In this document: piece by piece, positions 46,791 through 56,260 of the stretch
Layout of the letters: the number at the start of each line of letters is the position of its first letter
Numbering within the stretch: position 1 is the first letter of the stretch
Source: Pseudomonas silesiensis
GTDB lineage: Bacteria; Pseudomonadota; Gammaproteobacteria; Pseudomonadales; Pseudomonadaceae
NCBI RefSeq assembly: GCF_001661075.1
Contig: NZ_CP014870.1
Span: 3,492,501-3,556,500, forward strand
DNA: 64,000 nt
Direction: 5' to 3'
Program-made: the position numbers and the translations under genes
Notes under the pieces: generated by a model
Database searches by the model: none
What the model saw: the letters and a program-made list of their open reading frames with translations, nothing else
What the model was told of the DNA's origin: nothing

Positions 46791-46862
46791 TCAGCGGTTG
46801 GCGAAATACATCGTCACTTCGAAGCCAATGCGCAGATCGGTAAACGCGGGTTTAGTCCACAT
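46791..46862 (-). CDS. pqqA: PQQ precursor peptide PqqA
   Basis: 23-residue peptide read from the ATG at 46862. It begins MWTKPAFTDLRIGF and carries the essential Glu and Tyr in EVTMY, the residues that become PQQ, then ends FANR. AGAGGA lies at the right distance upstream. It is far too short for standard gene finders. It is followed by a GC hairpin and then pqqC, not pqqB. Confidence 0.95.
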   Translation of the reverse strand: MWTKPAFTDLRIGFEVTMYFANR

Positions 46863-46995
46863 GGGTCAATCCTCTTCTTGTGCCGGACGATTCCGGTAAG
46901 GCCATTAATGCACGGGGTGCGGGGCGACCGAATGCTACTTTCGAAGGAGGTGGCGGCGTGCGTTGGTAGGGGGTGTAGCGGGGTGTCAGACACGG

Positions 46996-47066
46996 CCATT
47001 CGCGGGCAAGCCTCGCTCCTACAGATCACCTGTACCTGTAGGAGCGAGGCTTGCCCGCGAAAGCCA
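46996..47066. repeat. REP pair between pqqA and the aldehyde dehydrogenase
   Basis: CATTCGCGGGCAAGCCTCGC and the mirror TGTAGGAGCGAGGCTTGCCC separated by about 17 bp, in tail-to-tail orientation. Confidence 0.8.
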
Positions 47067-47086
47067 TCACACGGTTTCGTGTCGAA

Positions 47087-48607
47087 TCAAAAGAATCCCA
47101 GCGGATTGATGTCATAGCTCACCAGCAGGTTTTTGGTCTGCTGATAATGGTCGAGCATCATCTTGTGATTCTCACGGCCGACACCGGACTTCTTGTAGCC
47201 ACCGAACGCCGCATGGGCCGGGTACAGGTGATAGCAGTTGGTCCATACGCGACCGGCCTTGATCGCCCGGCCCATGCGGTAGGCGCGGTTGATGTCGCGG
47301 GTCCACAGGCCCGCACCGAGGCCGAACTCGCTGTCGTTGGCAATGGCCAAGGCTTCGGCTTCGTCCTTGAAGGTGGTGATACCCACCACCGGGCCGAAGA
47401 TTTCTTCCTGGAACACGCGCATCTTGTTGTGGCCCTTGAGCAGGGTCGGCTGGATGTAATAACCCGTCGACAAATCCCCCTCAAGATGCTCGGCCGCGCC
47501 GCCGGTGAGCAGCTCGGCACCCTCCTCCTGAGCGATCTTAAGGTACGAGAGGATCTTGTCGTACTGCTGCTCGGACGCCTGGGCGCCGACCATGGTTTCA
47601 GTGTCCAGCGGGTTGCCGCGCTTGATCTTGACGATCTTCTTCATCACCACTTTCATGAAGTCGTCGTAGATCGACTCCTGCACCAGCGCTCGCGATGGAC
47701 AGGTGCAGACCTCGCCCTGATTGAAGAATGCCAGCACCAGGCCTTCGGCAGCCTTCTCGATGAACTGCGGCTCGGCTTGCATGATGTCTTCGAAGAAAAT
47801 GTTCGGCGACTTGCCGCCCAGTTCGACAGTGCTCGGAATGATGTTCTCGGCCGCGCATTTCATGATGTGCGCGCCAATCGGGGTGGAACCGGTGAAGGCG
47901 ATCTTGGCGATGCGCTTGCTGGTGGCCAGCGCCTCGCCCGCTTCGCGACCGAAACCCTGGACGATGTTCAGCACGCCGGCCGGCAGCAAATCGGCGATCA
48001 GCTCGGCAAAGACCATGATCGACAGCGGCGTCTGTTCGGCAGGCTTGAGTACCACGCAGTTGCCGGCGGCCAGGGCCGGCGCGAGTTTCCAGGCGGCCAT
48101 GAGCAGCGGGAAATTCCACGGGATGATCTGCCCGACCACGCCCAGGGGTTCGTGGAAGTGATAGGCGGTGGTCAGCTCGTTGATCTCGGCGGCGCCGCCT
48201 TCCTGGGCGCGAATGCAGCCGGCGAAGTAGCGGAAATGGTCGGCGGCCAGGGGCACGTCAGCGTTCAGGGTTTCGCGCACGGCCTTGCCGTTGTCCCAGG
48301 TTTCGGTGACAGCGAGTATCTCCAGGTTCTCCTCGATGCGGTCGGCGATTCTCAGCAGCACCCGCGAGCGGTCCTGCGCCGAGGTCTTGCCCCAGGCATC
48401 GGCGGCGGCATGCGCTGCGTCGAGGGCTTTTTCGATGTCGGCGGCGCTGGAACGAGGGAATTCGGCGATCACTTCACCGGTGACCGGCGAAGAGTTGGTG
48501 AAGTACTCACCATTGACCGGGGCGACGAACTCGCCGCCGATGAAGTTGCCGTAGCGCGCCTTGAACGTCACGACGGCGCCTGGTGTTCCGGGTTGTGCGT
48601 AGATCAT
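47087..48607 (-). CDS. exaC: NAD-dependent acetaldehyde/aldehyde dehydrogenase (ExaC/AldB-type)
   Basis: 506-aa aldehyde dehydrogenase. NAD site [13 protein letters not shown], catalytic Glu in [11 protein letters not shown] and catalytic Cys in [15 protein letters not shown], the tandem-Cys pattern of the AldB/ExaC group. It oxidises the aldehydes formed by the neighbouring quinoprotein alcohol dehydrogenases, in the cytoplasm. The ATG at 48607 is chosen over an upstream frame start at 48643. Corresponds by position to pedI of P. putida. Confidence 0.93.
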   Translation of the reverse strand: MIYAQPGTPGAVVTFKARYGNFIGGEFVAPVNGEYFTNSSPVTGEVIAEFPRSSAADIEKALDAAHAAADAWGKTSAQDRSRVLLRIADRIEENLEILAVTETWDNGKAVRETLNADVPLAADHFRYFAGCIRAQEGGAAEINELTTAYHFHEPLGVVGQIIPWNFPLLMAAWKLAPALAAGNCVVLKPAEQTPLSIMVFAELIADLLPAGVLNIVQGFGREAGEALATSKRIAKIAFTGSTPIGAHIMKCAAENIIPSTVELGGKSPNIFFEDIMQAEPQFIEKAAEGLVLAFFNQGEVCTCPSRALVQESIYDDFMKVVMKKIVKIKRGNPLDTETMVGAQASEQQYDKILSYLKIAQEEGAELLTGGAAEHLEGDLSTGYYIQPTLLKGHNKMRVFQEEIFGPVVGITTFKDEAEALAIANDSEFGLGAGLWTRDINRAYRMGRAIKAGRVWTNCYHLYPAHAAFGGYKKSGVGRENHKMMLDHYQQTKNLLVSYDINPLGFF

Positions 48608-48721
48608 GGTGGGCCTCTGTCTGGGTCGATGCCTGTCGGGCAAACAGGCGATGGATCGATAGTAGAGAGCTCCGCGTGCCAGACGAATGCGCCGTTGGCA
48701 GGGGGATTCTCGTTATTTGGT

Positions 48722-48834
48722 AGTAGGAGCAAGCTTGCTAGCGATGGTCGCCAACGATAACGCTGGTGACCTGACACCCCGCGGTGCTCTCAGGTTTTTC
48801 GCGAGCAAGCCCGCTCCCACAGGGGTAAAGGGTG
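48722..48834. repeat. REPIN, first of a duplicated pair
   Basis: GTAGGAGCAAGCTTGCTAGC arm with spacer CCAACGATAACGCTGGTGAC and CTGACACCCCGCGGTG, then the mirror arm. The 378-bp gap between the aldehyde dehydrogenase and pedH consists almost only of this and the next element. Confidence 0.85.
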
Positions 48835-48860
48835 CTGTTTAAATAGCGCACGACGCAGTC

Positions 48861-48966
48861 TTTGTAGGAGCAAGCTTGCTCGCGATGGTCGTCAACGATA
48901 ACGCTGGCGACCTGACACCCCGTGGTGTTCTCAGGCTTTTCGCGAGCAAGCTCGCTCCTACAGGGG
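48861..48966. repeat. REPIN, second of a duplicated pair
   Basis: About 85-90 percent like the preceding element, including the spacer (TCAACGATAACGCTGGCGAC), so a whole-REPIN duplication. It ends 20 nt before the pedH stop. Confidence 0.85.
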
Positions 48967-48985
48967 TTATGCGGTGGATTCAGGG

Positions 48986-50764
48986 TTAGTGTTTGGCCAC
49001 GACCAGGTCTTTAGGCAACTTGAAGGTCCAGAGCATCCCGCCCTGGTTGAAGTCCTTGATCCGCTTGGCCACTTCGCCACCCCACAGCGGTACCGCACCG
49101 CCCCAGCCCGAGAGCACCGAGACGTACTGTTCGCCGTCCATTTCCCAGGTCACAGGCGAACCGAGCACACCGGAGCCGGTCTGGAATTCCCAGACTTTTT
49201 CGCCGGTCTTGGCATTGAACGCCTGCAGGAAACCTTCCGGCGTGCCGGTGAACACCAGGTTGCCCTTGGTGGTCAGCACCCCGCCCCACAGCGGCGCAAA
49301 GTTCTTGTGGCGCCAGACTTCCTTGCCGGTTTTCGGGTCGATGGCCCGCAGCACGCCGATGTAATCTTCATTCAATGGCTTGATGGTGAACCCGGCACCG
49401 AGGAACGCCGCGCCTTTCTTGTAGGCGATGCCTTCGTTCCAGATGTCCATGCCCCATTCGTTGGACGGCACGTAGAACAGCCCGGTGTCCTTGTTGTAGG
49501 CCATCGGCATCCAGTTTTTCGCGCCGAGGAACGCCGGGGCGACGAATACCGAACTGCCTTTGGCTTCCGTGCCCGGCGCACCTGGACGGCTGGCTTCGTT
49601 GTAGATCGGCCGGCCCTCTTTATCGAGGCCGGTGGCCCAGGTGATCTTGTCCACGAACGGGAAGCCGCGGATGAATTTGCCGTTGGTGCGGTCGAGCACG
49701 TAGAAGAAGCCGTTACGGTCGGCAGTGGCGGCCGCTTTTATCTCTTTGCCGCCCTCGCTGTAGTTGAACGACACCAGCTCGTTGACGCCGTCATAGTCCC
49801 AACCGTCGTGGGGCGTGCTCTGGAAGTGCCACTTGATGGTGCCATCGTCCGGGTTGAGCGCCAGGCGCGACGACGAGTAGAGGTTGTCGCCAGGACGCAG
49901 GTGCGAGTTCCACGGGGCCGGGTTACCGGTGCCGAACAGCAGAAGATTGGTTTCCGGGTCGTAGTAGCCGCCGAGCCAGGGCGCGGCGCCACCGGTCTTC
50001 CACAGATCGCCGGGCCAGGTCTTGCCTGCTTCACCGCCGGAGATGCCGTTTTCTACCGCCTTGCCGTCCTTGTAGACGTAACCCATGTGGCCTTCGACGG
50101 TTGGGCGGCTCCACAACAGGTCACCGTTTTTCGGGTCGTAGGCTTCGATCTTGCCGACCACCCCGAACTCGCCACCGGCCACCCCGGTGATCAGCTTGCC
50201 GTTGATCACCAGTGGCGCGGCGCTGATCGAATAGCCTTCCTTGTGGTCGGCGACTTTCTTGCTCCAGACCACTTTGCCGGTGTCCTTGTTCAGGGCCACG
50301 AGCTTGGCGTCGAGGGTGCCGAAGAACACCAGGTCGCCGTACAGCGCGACACCCCGGTTGATCACGTCGCAGCACGGACGGATGTCATCGGGCAAGCGCG
50401 CATCGTATTGCCACAGTTTCTTGCCGGTGCGCGCATCCACCGCAAACACCCGGGAATAGGAGCCGGTCAGGTACATCACGCCGTCCTTGATCATCGGCTG
50501 TGCTTGCTGACCGCGTTGTTTTTCGCCGCCGAACGAGAACGCCCAGACCGGTCGCAAGTCCTTCACGTTACTGACGTTGAGGGTGTCCAGCGGGCTGTAG
50601 CGCTGACCCTGGACGCCCAGACCGTTGGTGACGATCTGCTCCGGGTTCTTGGGGTCCTGGAGAATATCCTGGTCGGTGACGGCGGCCGATGCCGGGCCGG
50701 ACAGCAGCATGGCACTGAGCAGCGCGCTGAGGACCAAGGGGTGGCGACGTGCGGGTTGGGTCAT
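48986..50764 (-). CDS. pedH: Lanthanide-type PQQ-dependent alcohol dehydrogenase (PedH-like)
   Basis: 592-aa periplasmic quinoprotein, an eight-bladed propeller that oxidises alcohols and passes electrons to cytochrome c. It has a signal peptide to about residue 28, the vicinal disulfide Cys131-Cys132 ([10 protein letters not shown]), and repeated tryptophan-docking motifs. The metal loop reads [13 protein letters not shown], with catalytic Asp323 and a second Asp325 two residues on. That extra Asp is the accepted marker of rare-earth-dependent enzymes (XoxF, PedH). GAGGAAG precedes the ATG. Lanthanide use is inferred from this residue. Confidence 0.94.
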   Translation of the reverse strand: MTQPARRHPLVLSALLSAMLLSGPASAAVTDQDILQDPKNPEQIVTNGLGVQGQRYSPLDTLNVSNVKDLRPVWAFSFGGEKQRGQQAQPMIKDGVMYLTGSYSRVFAVDARTGKKLWQYDARLPDDIRPCCDVINRGVALYGDLVFFGTLDAKLVALNKDTGKVVWSKKVADHKEGYSISAAPLVINGKLITGVAGGEFGVVGKIEAYDPKNGDLLWSRPTVEGHMGYVYKDGKAVENGISGGEAGKTWPGDLWKTGGAAPWLGGYYDPETNLLLFGTGNPAPWNSHLRPGDNLYSSSRLALNPDDGTIKWHFQSTPHDGWDYDGVNELVSFNYSEGGKEIKAAATADRNGFFYVLDRTNGKFIRGFPFVDKITWATGLDKEGRPIYNEASRPGAPGTEAKGSSVFVAPAFLGAKNWMPMAYNKDTGLFYVPSNEWGMDIWNEGIAYKKGAAFLGAGFTIKPLNEDYIGVLRAIDPKTGKEVWRHKNFAPLWGGVLTTKGNLVFTGTPEGFLQAFNAKTGEKVWEFQTGSGVLGSPVTWEMDGEQYVSVLSGWGGAVPLWGGEVAKRIKDFNQGGMLWTFKLPKDLVVAKH

Positions 50765-50793
50765 GACGGCTTCCTCTGCGGTTTTTGTTATAC

Positions 50794-50810
50794 CCGGGAA
50801 ATTTTCCCGG
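50794..50810. promoter_or_regulatory. Palindrome upstream of pedH, shared with the pedE promoter
   Basis: CCGGGAAATTTTCCCGG is an 8+1+8 perfect inverted repeat, 30-46 nt before the pedH start codon. The core GGGAA...TTTTCCCGG recurs at 54260-54274 before pedE. Confidence 0.6.
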
Positions 50811-50930
50811 TCTGGTGCAGATTCTTGGCCGCTACCGTCCTGGCAACAATTGCCCGCAGTGTCTAGATTGCTAGTTCCTTAGTAGCGGGTCGCAGGGTAT
50901 GAACACCGGATTTCGCGACCAACACCGCCC

Positions 50931-51037
50931 CCTGTAGGAGCGAGCTTGCTCGCGAAGAACCTGAGAGCGCCGCATTCCTCCAGCCAACCCTCGTCATCGT
51001 TGACCTCCTTCGCTGGCAAGCCAGCTCCTACAGGGGG
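50931..51037. repeat. Chimeric REPIN
   Basis: The left arm is the GAGCGAGCTTGCTCGCGAAG subtype, but the right arm is CTTCGCTGGCAAGCCAGCTC, a different REP subtype. Apparently formed by recombination or drift. Confidence 0.75.
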
Positions 51038-51047
51038 CCGGTGTTGG

Positions 51048-51986
51048 TCATTTGATTGCGGCGGAATCGACTCGGGTCATTTGTGCGCGTTCGTAGCGTG
51101 GGTAGAGATGACTGACACTGCGGATCAGCTCATAGCGGCTCAGGCTGATCCCGGTAAACCGTTCGGGAATCGGGCTGCGGATCATCTCGGCCATGTCGCT
51201 GCCGCTGGCGGCACCGTCGCGCATCAGTTGATCGAGCCAACCCAGGTAATCTCGCATCTGCTCGAACGGCTTTGCATCCGTGGCCACCGGGCCATGCCCA
51301 GGCACGATCAGCGTCCAGGGCAACCCTTGCAGGGTCGCTATGTCCGACAGCCAGACAGCAAGCCCCGGACTGTTGGGCGTGGTTAGCGCCCGTTGGTAAA
51401 ACACCAGATCCCCGGCAAACAGCACGCCGGTTTTCCGGTCGAGAATAACCAGATCCGCACCGGTGTGCCCACCCAGGCTCAGCAGGTGCAAATCGTGATT
51501 CCCAAAACCTTGCACCCCGGGCGTCAGCGTCCGGGTTGGCAATACCACCTCGGTGCCGCGCATCCAGTCGCCCACCAGTCGATACATGTTCTCGGCCATC
51601 GCATCGCCCTGCTGCCGCAACAGCTCGGTGGTGCCGGCCAACGCGCCGATCGGCACGTCGGTGAAAGCCTGGTTGCCCAGCACATGATCGGGGTGGTGAT
51701 GGGTCAGCAGGACCTGGATCACCGGTTTATCGGTGATCGCGGCAATAGCCTTGCGCATCGCCTCGCCGTAACGTTTCGATGGCCCTGTGTCGATCACCAC
51801 CACCCCAGGTTCGGTAACGATGAACGCGGTATTGACGATGTTGCCGCCGTTGGCCTTGGCGAAGTTGTCGGTGCTGCCTTCCAGCAACCAGGTGTCCTCG
51901 GCGATCTGCCGGGGCTTGAGTGAGTAGTCGAGCTCGGCCAGGGCCGGCAGGCTCAGGCTCATGAACAACAGCAGCATCCAGTGCAT
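51048..51986 (-). CDS. Quinoprotein relay system zinc metallohydrolase (MBL fold)
   Basis: 312-aa exported metallo-beta-lactamase-fold protein. A short signal (to ...PALA) precedes the domain. The zinc motif HHHPDH lies at residues 96-101 (LLTHHHPDHVLGNQ), then GGHTGADLVI and GDLVFYQ with the later His/Asp ligands, and PGHGPV. Members of this subgroup occur only beside PQQ dehydrogenase genes; the reaction is unknown. AAGGAG precedes the ATG at 51986. Last gene of the pedF-led minus-strand operon. Confidence 0.86.
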   Translation of the reverse strand: MHWMLLLFMSLSLPALAELDYSLKPRQIAEDTWLLEGSTDNFAKANGGNIVNTAFIVTEPGVVVIDTGPSKRYGEAMRKAIAAITDKPVIQVLLTHHHPDHVLGNQAFTDVPIGALAGTTELLRQQGDAMAENMYRLVGDWMRGTEVVLPTRTLTPGVQGFGNHDLHLLSLGGHTGADLVILDRKTGVLFAGDLVFYQRALTTPNSPGLAVWLSDIATLQGLPWTLIVPGHGPVATDAKPFEQMRDYLGWLDQLMRDGAASGSDMAEMIRSPIPERFTGISLSRYELIRSVSHLYPRYERAQMTRVDSAAIK

Positions 51987-52002
51987 GACGCGCTCCTTGG
52001 GG

Positions 52003-52764
52003 TCAGGGTATGGCCGCATCGAATTGATTGCCGCTGTTGTCGCGCAGCAACAGGCGCGTCTGCCCTGCCCCTTCGATATCGAAGGCCAGGTTGGGGTTTT
52101 CGCTGACGGCGGGAAACAGCTCGAGACGGGCCAGCAGTTGATCATTACCGTCGCGCAATTCGGCATGGTTGATGAAGAATTCGGGAATGCCGCCGACCAT
52201 GCCGTTGTCCATCGGGTGTGCCACTTGCAAGCGCAAACGGCTGAATTCGCCACGGGGATAACGACCGCCGAGCACTTCGCCAATGTGCTCCTCCCAACCC
52301 GGCTGGGTCCGCACTACGCTGGGTGCCGTACACCCGCCGCCTGCGGCATCGATCAGGGTCGAGCCGACATGCCACAGGCCATCGCGGGTCAGTACCGCGG
52401 CGCGCAGGGGCGTGGCTTGCTCAATACGGATGCGCAACGACAGCCATGGCAGCACCCGATCCAGCGGCTGGAAATCGACGATTTTCGGCAAGGGATTGAG
52501 TTCGGCCCAGGCGAGGATTTTCACCACTTCGCCCTTGAAGGCCCGGGCGTCGATTTCCAGCGGCACTTGCCGGGCGTCTTCGGCGAACGGCGGCGCGTGC
52601 AGCTTGACCCGATCGTCAAACACGAACGGCGCGTCGCCGAGCATTTGTTTGTGGTAGAAGGCCCACATCACCGAGGGCACCGGGTCCTTGCCCGGCTCGA
52701 TGCCTACCGCATGCGCGGCCATCGGCAGCCAGCAGGCCAGCAGACAACTCGCTCGCCAGTTCAC
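52003..52764 (-). CDS. Quinoprotein dehydrogenase-associated SoxYZ-like carrier
   Basis: 253-aa periplasmic protein. The signal peptide is followed by a SoxY-like domain containing AAGGGCTAPS, which resembles the SoxY carrier-Cys motif, and then a SoxZ-like Ig fold (RLRLQVAHPMDNG, EFFINHAEL). In Sox systems the Cys carries sulfur covalently; here the cargo is unknown but may be part of an electron or cofactor relay. It starts with a GTG that overlaps the stop of the preceding gene (GTGA). Confidence 0.84.
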   Translation of the reverse strand: MNWRASCLLACWLPMAAHAVGIEPGKDPVPSVMWAFYHKQMLGDAPFVFDDRVKLHAPPFAEDARQVPLEIDARAFKGEVVKILAWAELNPLPKIVDFQPLDRVLPWLSLRIRIEQATPLRAAVLTRDGLWHVGSTLIDAAGGGCTAPSVVRTQPGWEEHIGEVLGGRYPRGEFSRLRLQVAHPMDNGMVGGIPEFFINHAELRDGNDQLLARLELFPAVSENPNLAFDIEGAGQTRLLLRDNSGNQFDAAIP

Positions 52765-53639
52765 TGTTGATACATCTCGGGCACGTCATAGCGCAGGCCG
52801 TAATGGCCATAAATGGCGTTGACCGAGCCGTCGCGAATCAAGGCTTCCAGCGCTTCCTCCACGGCGTAAGCCAACTGCCGGTTGCTTTCATGCACCGCCA
52901 TGCCGATCTCCCAGAGTTGCTTGCCCATGTTCGGGTAGGCGTTTTCCGCCAGCGCCACCTGCGGGTCCGCCGCCTGGTGAACCTGCCAGTCGATCTCGCC
53001 GCGCATGGCCATCACCGCATCGATTTCGCCGGCCTTCATCGCGGCGAACGCCTGGGGCACGCCAGGGTAATGATGAGTCTTGCCGGCGAGCATGCCGTTG
53101 AACACCGACGTCAGGTAGAACGACGGCACACTATCGACCTCGACGCCGATCGGGTGGTGCTCGAACACGGCGACACTGCCCACCTTGTCCAGCCGTCGGC
53201 GGTCATAGGCGACTTGCCATTGTTCGTTCTGGTACGGCCCGAACATCACCACATGGCCGTTCTCCAGTTCGCCCAACTCGTTGCGTTTACGGGCGTAGTC
53301 CTGATCGTAGGGCACGCGCATCATCAGGTCGGCCAGTTGCAGGTCGTGCAACTGGCTGGCACGCCAGATGTAGTCGCGCAGGTCGTCGTCGAGCTTCTCG
53401 CCGGCCGGTGCCCAGATCAACGCCAGGCGCACGTCAAGCGCCCGGGCCAAGGCCTGGGCGAGTTCGACGTCGACACCGCGCGGCTGGCCGGCGTCTTCAA
53501 AACTGTAGGGGGCGAAGTCCTTGTAGACCGCCACTTTCAGTTCCCCGGCGGCGATCATTTCGTCATAGGTGCGGACCTGCGCCTGCGCCACCTGGCAACA
53601 CAGCAACACAGCGCTGAACAACACAGCGAGCAGGCGCAT
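52761..53639 (-). CDS. Quinoprotein dehydrogenase-associated periplasmic substrate-binding protein
   Basis: 292 aa, signal peptide (to ...VAQAQ), then an amino-acid-receptor (SBP_bac_3) fold: AVYKDFAPYSFEDAGQPRGV, DVELAQALARAL. Related to MoxJ/XoxJ, which are thought to help mature methanol dehydrogenases instead of importing solute. No ABC membrane genes are next to it. Three nucleotides separate it from cytochrome gene pedF. Confidence 0.87.
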   Translation of the reverse strand: MRLLAVLFSAVLLCCQVAQAQVRTYDEMIAAGELKVAVYKDFAPYSFEDAGQPRGVDVELAQALARALDVRLALIWAPAGEKLDDDLRDYIWRASQLHDLQLADLMMRVPYDQDYARKRNELGELENGHVVMFGPYQNEQWQVAYDRRRLDKVGSVAVFEHHPIGVEVDSVPSFYLTSVFNGMLAGKTHHYPGVPQAFAAMKAGEIDAVMAMRGEIDWQVHQAADPQVALAENAYPNMGKQLWEIGMAVHESNRQLAYAVEEALEALIRDGSVNAIYGHYGLRYDVPEMYQQ

Positions 53640-53642
53640 GGG

Positions 53643-54104
53643 TCATTCCTCGACGTGAACGCTATCCAGATAAGTGCGTACCGCCCACAAGGCTTCCTGG
53701 CTCAGGTAGTCGGCCATCTTCGGCATGTACACCCGGCCATCGCGCACGGCGCCGTGGCGGACCCGTTCGACGAACCATTCATCTCCGGCCTCGCCGACAT
53801 CGAGCATGCGCAGGTCGGGAGCGATGCCGCCGGACTTGGCTTCCAGGCCATGGCAGGCCGCACAGTTCTGGTTGTAGGCCGACGAGCCGATTTCCACCGC
53901 CTTGTCATGTTCCGGGGTGGTGCGGTACGGGTTCACCGCCGCCCAGCCATCGGCATCGACCGGCACGCCGGCGTCCTTGATCGGGGTCAGGCCCTGGGTT
54001 GCGACGGCCTGGGGCACGACGTTGCCGTGGGCCCAGACGGAACCTGCACTGATAAAGCCGGCCAGCAGTCCGGCTACGAGTAAGGCGTTGCGTTTTGTTG
54101 TCAT
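53643..54104 (-). CDS. pedF: Cytochrome c550 (PedF/ExaB-like)
   Basis: 153-aa periplasmic c-type cytochrome that accepts electrons from the quinoprotein ethanol dehydrogenases. The signal peptide is up to about residue 25. Haem site CAACH at residues 81-85 and the likely Met ligand in [11 protein letters not shown]. It is first of a four-gene minus-strand operon and divergent from pedE, with which it shares a 254-bp control region. Confidence 0.92.
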   Translation of the reverse strand: MTTKRNALLVAGLLAGFISAGSVWAHGNVVPQAVATQGLTPIKDAGVPVDADGWAAVNPYRTTPEHDKAVEIGSSAYNQNCAACHGLEAKSGGIAPDLRMLDVGEAGDEWFVERVRHGAVRDGRVYMPKMADYLSQEALWAVRTYLDSVHVEE

Positions 54105-54210
54105 TGTTATGCCCTCGAGGTTGCACGCAAAACCTCTTTGAAGAGGCTATGGCACCCATCTTGGGACAGGCTTGGCGTACGCCCCATGCTGCTTTGGTGT
54201 CCGCCACCCG

Positions 54211-54224
54211 GTACCTTGGTAGTA
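54211..54224 (-). promoter_or_regulatory. TACTAC-N4-GTAC motif, pedF-pedE intergenic copy
   Basis: On the minus strand TACTACCAAGGTAC. The same 14-bp form appears at 59282 and 63235, always in promoters of this locus. A dyad (GTACC-TT-GGTAG) inside suggests a LuxR-type response regulator site. It is 107-120 nt from the pedF start. Confidence 0.55.
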
Positions 54225-54259
54225 GGGCTTGTGGCGCACGCCCAAATCAGGTGCCCCAT

Positions 54260-54293
54260 GGGAATTTTTCCCGGCAACAGCGGGACTTTTTCC
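54260..54293. promoter_or_regulatory. Tandem GGGA-TTTTTCC repeats upstream of pedE
   Basis: GGGAATTTTTCCC (perfect palindrome, 54260-54272) and a near copy GGGACTTTTTCC (54282-54293) are spaced by 22 bp, two helical turns. The first extends to match the palindrome before pedH. Confidence 0.6.
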
Positions 54294-54358
54294 GTATCCG
54301 GCAACACACCGGGCGCACCACCCTGTGCAGGCCAAAACCTCCACTGGGAACTGCAACC

Positions 54359-56251
54359 ATGACAATAAGATCGCTACCCGCCCTTTCCCCGCTGACCCTT
54401 GCCGTGCAGGCATTTTTGCTGGTGGGCACCTTGTCCCTGGGCACTGCCAGCTACGCCGCAACCGCCCCCGCGGCCCCCACCCGCAACGTGACCTGGGAAG
54501 ACATTGCCAACGATCACCTGACCACCAAGGACGTGCTGCAGTACGGCATGGGCACCAACGCCCAGCGCTGGAGCCCGCTGGCCCAGGTCAACGACAAGAA
54601 CGTGTTCAAGCTGACACCGGCCTGGTCCTATTCGTTCGGCGACGAGAAGCAGCGCGGCCAGGAATCCCAGGCGATCGTCAGCGACGGTGTGGTGTACGTC
54701 ACCGGTTCCTATTCCCGGGTATTCGCCCTGGACGCCAAGACCGGCAAGCGGCTGTGGACCTACAACCATCGCCTGCCGGACAACATTCGTCCGTGCTGCG
54801 ACGTGGTCAATCGCGGGGCCGCCATCTATGGCGACAAGATCTATTTCGGCACCCTCGACGCGCGACTGGTCGCCCTGGACAAGAACACCGGCAAAGTGGT
54901 GTGGAACAAGAAGTTCGGCGACCACGCCGCGGGCTACACCATGACCGGCGCCCCGGTACTGATCAAGGACAAGACCAGCGGCAAGGTGCTGCTGATCCAT
55001 GGCAGCTCCGGCGACGAGTTCGGCGTGGTCGGGCAGCTCTTTGCCCGCGACCCGGACACCGGCGAAGAAGTCTGGATGCGACCTTTCGTCGAGGGTCACA
55101 TGGGCCGCTTGAACGGCAAGGACAGCACCACCACCGGTGACGTCAAGGCGCCGTCCTGGCCGGATGACCCGACCACCGAAACCGGCAAGGTCGAAGCCTG
55201 GAGCCACGGCGGCGGCGCCCCTTGGCAGAGCGCCAGTTTCGATCCGGAGACCAACACCATCATCGTCGGCGCCGGCAACCCCGGCCCGTGGAATACCTGG
55301 GCGCGCACGTCCAAGGACGGCAATCCCCACGACTACGACAGCCTCTACACCTCGGGCCAGGTCGGCGTCGACCCGAGCACTGGCGAAGTAAAATGGTTCT
55401 ACCAGCACACGCCGAACGACGCCTGGGATTTCTCCGGCAACAACGAGCTGGTGCTGTTCGACTACAAGGACAAGGACGGCAAGACGGTCAAGGCCACCGG
55501 TCACGCGGATCGCAACGGCTTCTTCTACGTGGTCGATCGCAACAACGGCAAACTGCAGAACGCCTTCCCCTTCGTCGACAACATCACCTGGGCCAGCCAC
55601 ATCGATCTCAAGACCGGCAAGCCGGTGGAGAATCCCGGTCAGCGTCCGGCCAAACCGTTGCCCGGCGAAACCAAGGGCAAATCCGTGGAAGTGTCGCCGC
55701 CGTTCCTGGGTGGCAAGAACTGGAACCCGATGGCGTACAGCCAGGACACCGGGCTGTTCTACATTCCGGGCAATCATTGGAAGGAGGAGTACTGGACCGA
55801 GGAGGTCAACTACAAGAAAGGCTCGGCCTATCTGGGCATGGGCTTTCGCATCAAGCGCATGTACGACGATCACGTCGGCAGCCTGCGCGCCATGAACCCG
55901 ACCACGGGCAAGGTGGTCTGGGAGCACAAGGAAGCGTTGCCACTGTGGGCCGGCGTACTGGCGACCAAAGGCAACCTGGTGTTCACCGGTACCGGCGACG
56001 GTTTCCTCAAGGCCTTCGACGCGAAAACCGGTGCCGAGCTGTGGAAGTTCCAGACCGGCAGCGGCATCGTCTCGCCGCCGATTACCTGGGAACAGGATGG
56101 CGAGCAGTACGTGGGTGTGACCGTCGGGTACGGCGGCGCGGTGCCGTTGTGGGGTGGTGACATGGCCGAACTGACCAAGCCGGTGGCTCAGGGCGGGTCG
56201 TTCTGGGTGTTCAAGATTCCGAGTTGGGATAACAAAACCGCGAAACGCTGA
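54359..56251 (+). CDS. pedE: Calcium-type PQQ-dependent ethanol dehydrogenase (PedE/ExaA-like)
   Basis: 630-aa periplasmic quinoprotein oxidising primary alcohols. The signal peptide ends near residue 34, the vicinal disulfide is Cys146-Cys147 ([10 protein letters not shown]), and the propeller W-motifs repeat throughout. The metal loop is [13 protein letters not shown]: catalytic Asp357, but Ser359 where lanthanide enzymes have Asp, so a Ca2+ enzyme is expected. The open frame begins at 54095, but the ATG at 54359 starts the signal peptide, with GGGAA as ribosome site. Electrons go to the divergent pedF cytochrome. Confidence 0.95.
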   Translation: MTIRSLPALSPLTLAVQAFLLVGTLSLGTASYAATAPAAPTRNVTWEDIANDHLTTKDVLQYGMGTNAQRWSPLAQVNDKNVFKLTPAWSYSFGDEKQRGQESQAIVSDGVVYVTGSYSRVFALDAKTGKRLWTYNHRLPDNIRPCCDVVNRGAAIYGDKIYFGTLDARLVALDKNTGKVVWNKKFGDHAAGYTMTGAPVLIKDKTSGKVLLIHGSSGDEFGVVGQLFARDPDTGEEVWMRPFVEGHMGRLNGKDSTTTGDVKAPSWPDDPTTETGKVEAWSHGGGAPWQSASFDPETNTIIVGAGNPGPWNTWARTSKDGNPHDYDSLYTSGQVGVDPSTGEVKWFYQHTPNDAWDFSGNNELVLFDYKDKDGKTVKATGHADRNGFFYVVDRNNGKLQNAFPFVDNITWASHIDLKTGKPVENPGQRPAKPLPGETKGKSVEVSPPFLGGKNWNPMAYSQDTGLFYIPGNHWKEEYWTEEVNYKKGSAYLGMGFRIKRMYDDHVGSLRAMNPTTGKVVWEHKEALPLWAGVLATKGNLVFTGTGDGFLKAFDAKTGAELWKFQTGSGIVSPPITWEQDGEQYVGVTVGYGGAVPLWGGDMAELTKPVAQGGSFWVFKIPSWDNKTAKR

Positions 56252-56260
56252 TACCCCCTT

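Noticed and set aside
50851..50885. A fourth TACTAC-type site upstream of pedH (CTACTAAGGAACTAG on the minus strand)
   Set aside because: The half-sites are similar, but the spacing is shorter and GTAC is absent, so it does not fit the motif of the other three.
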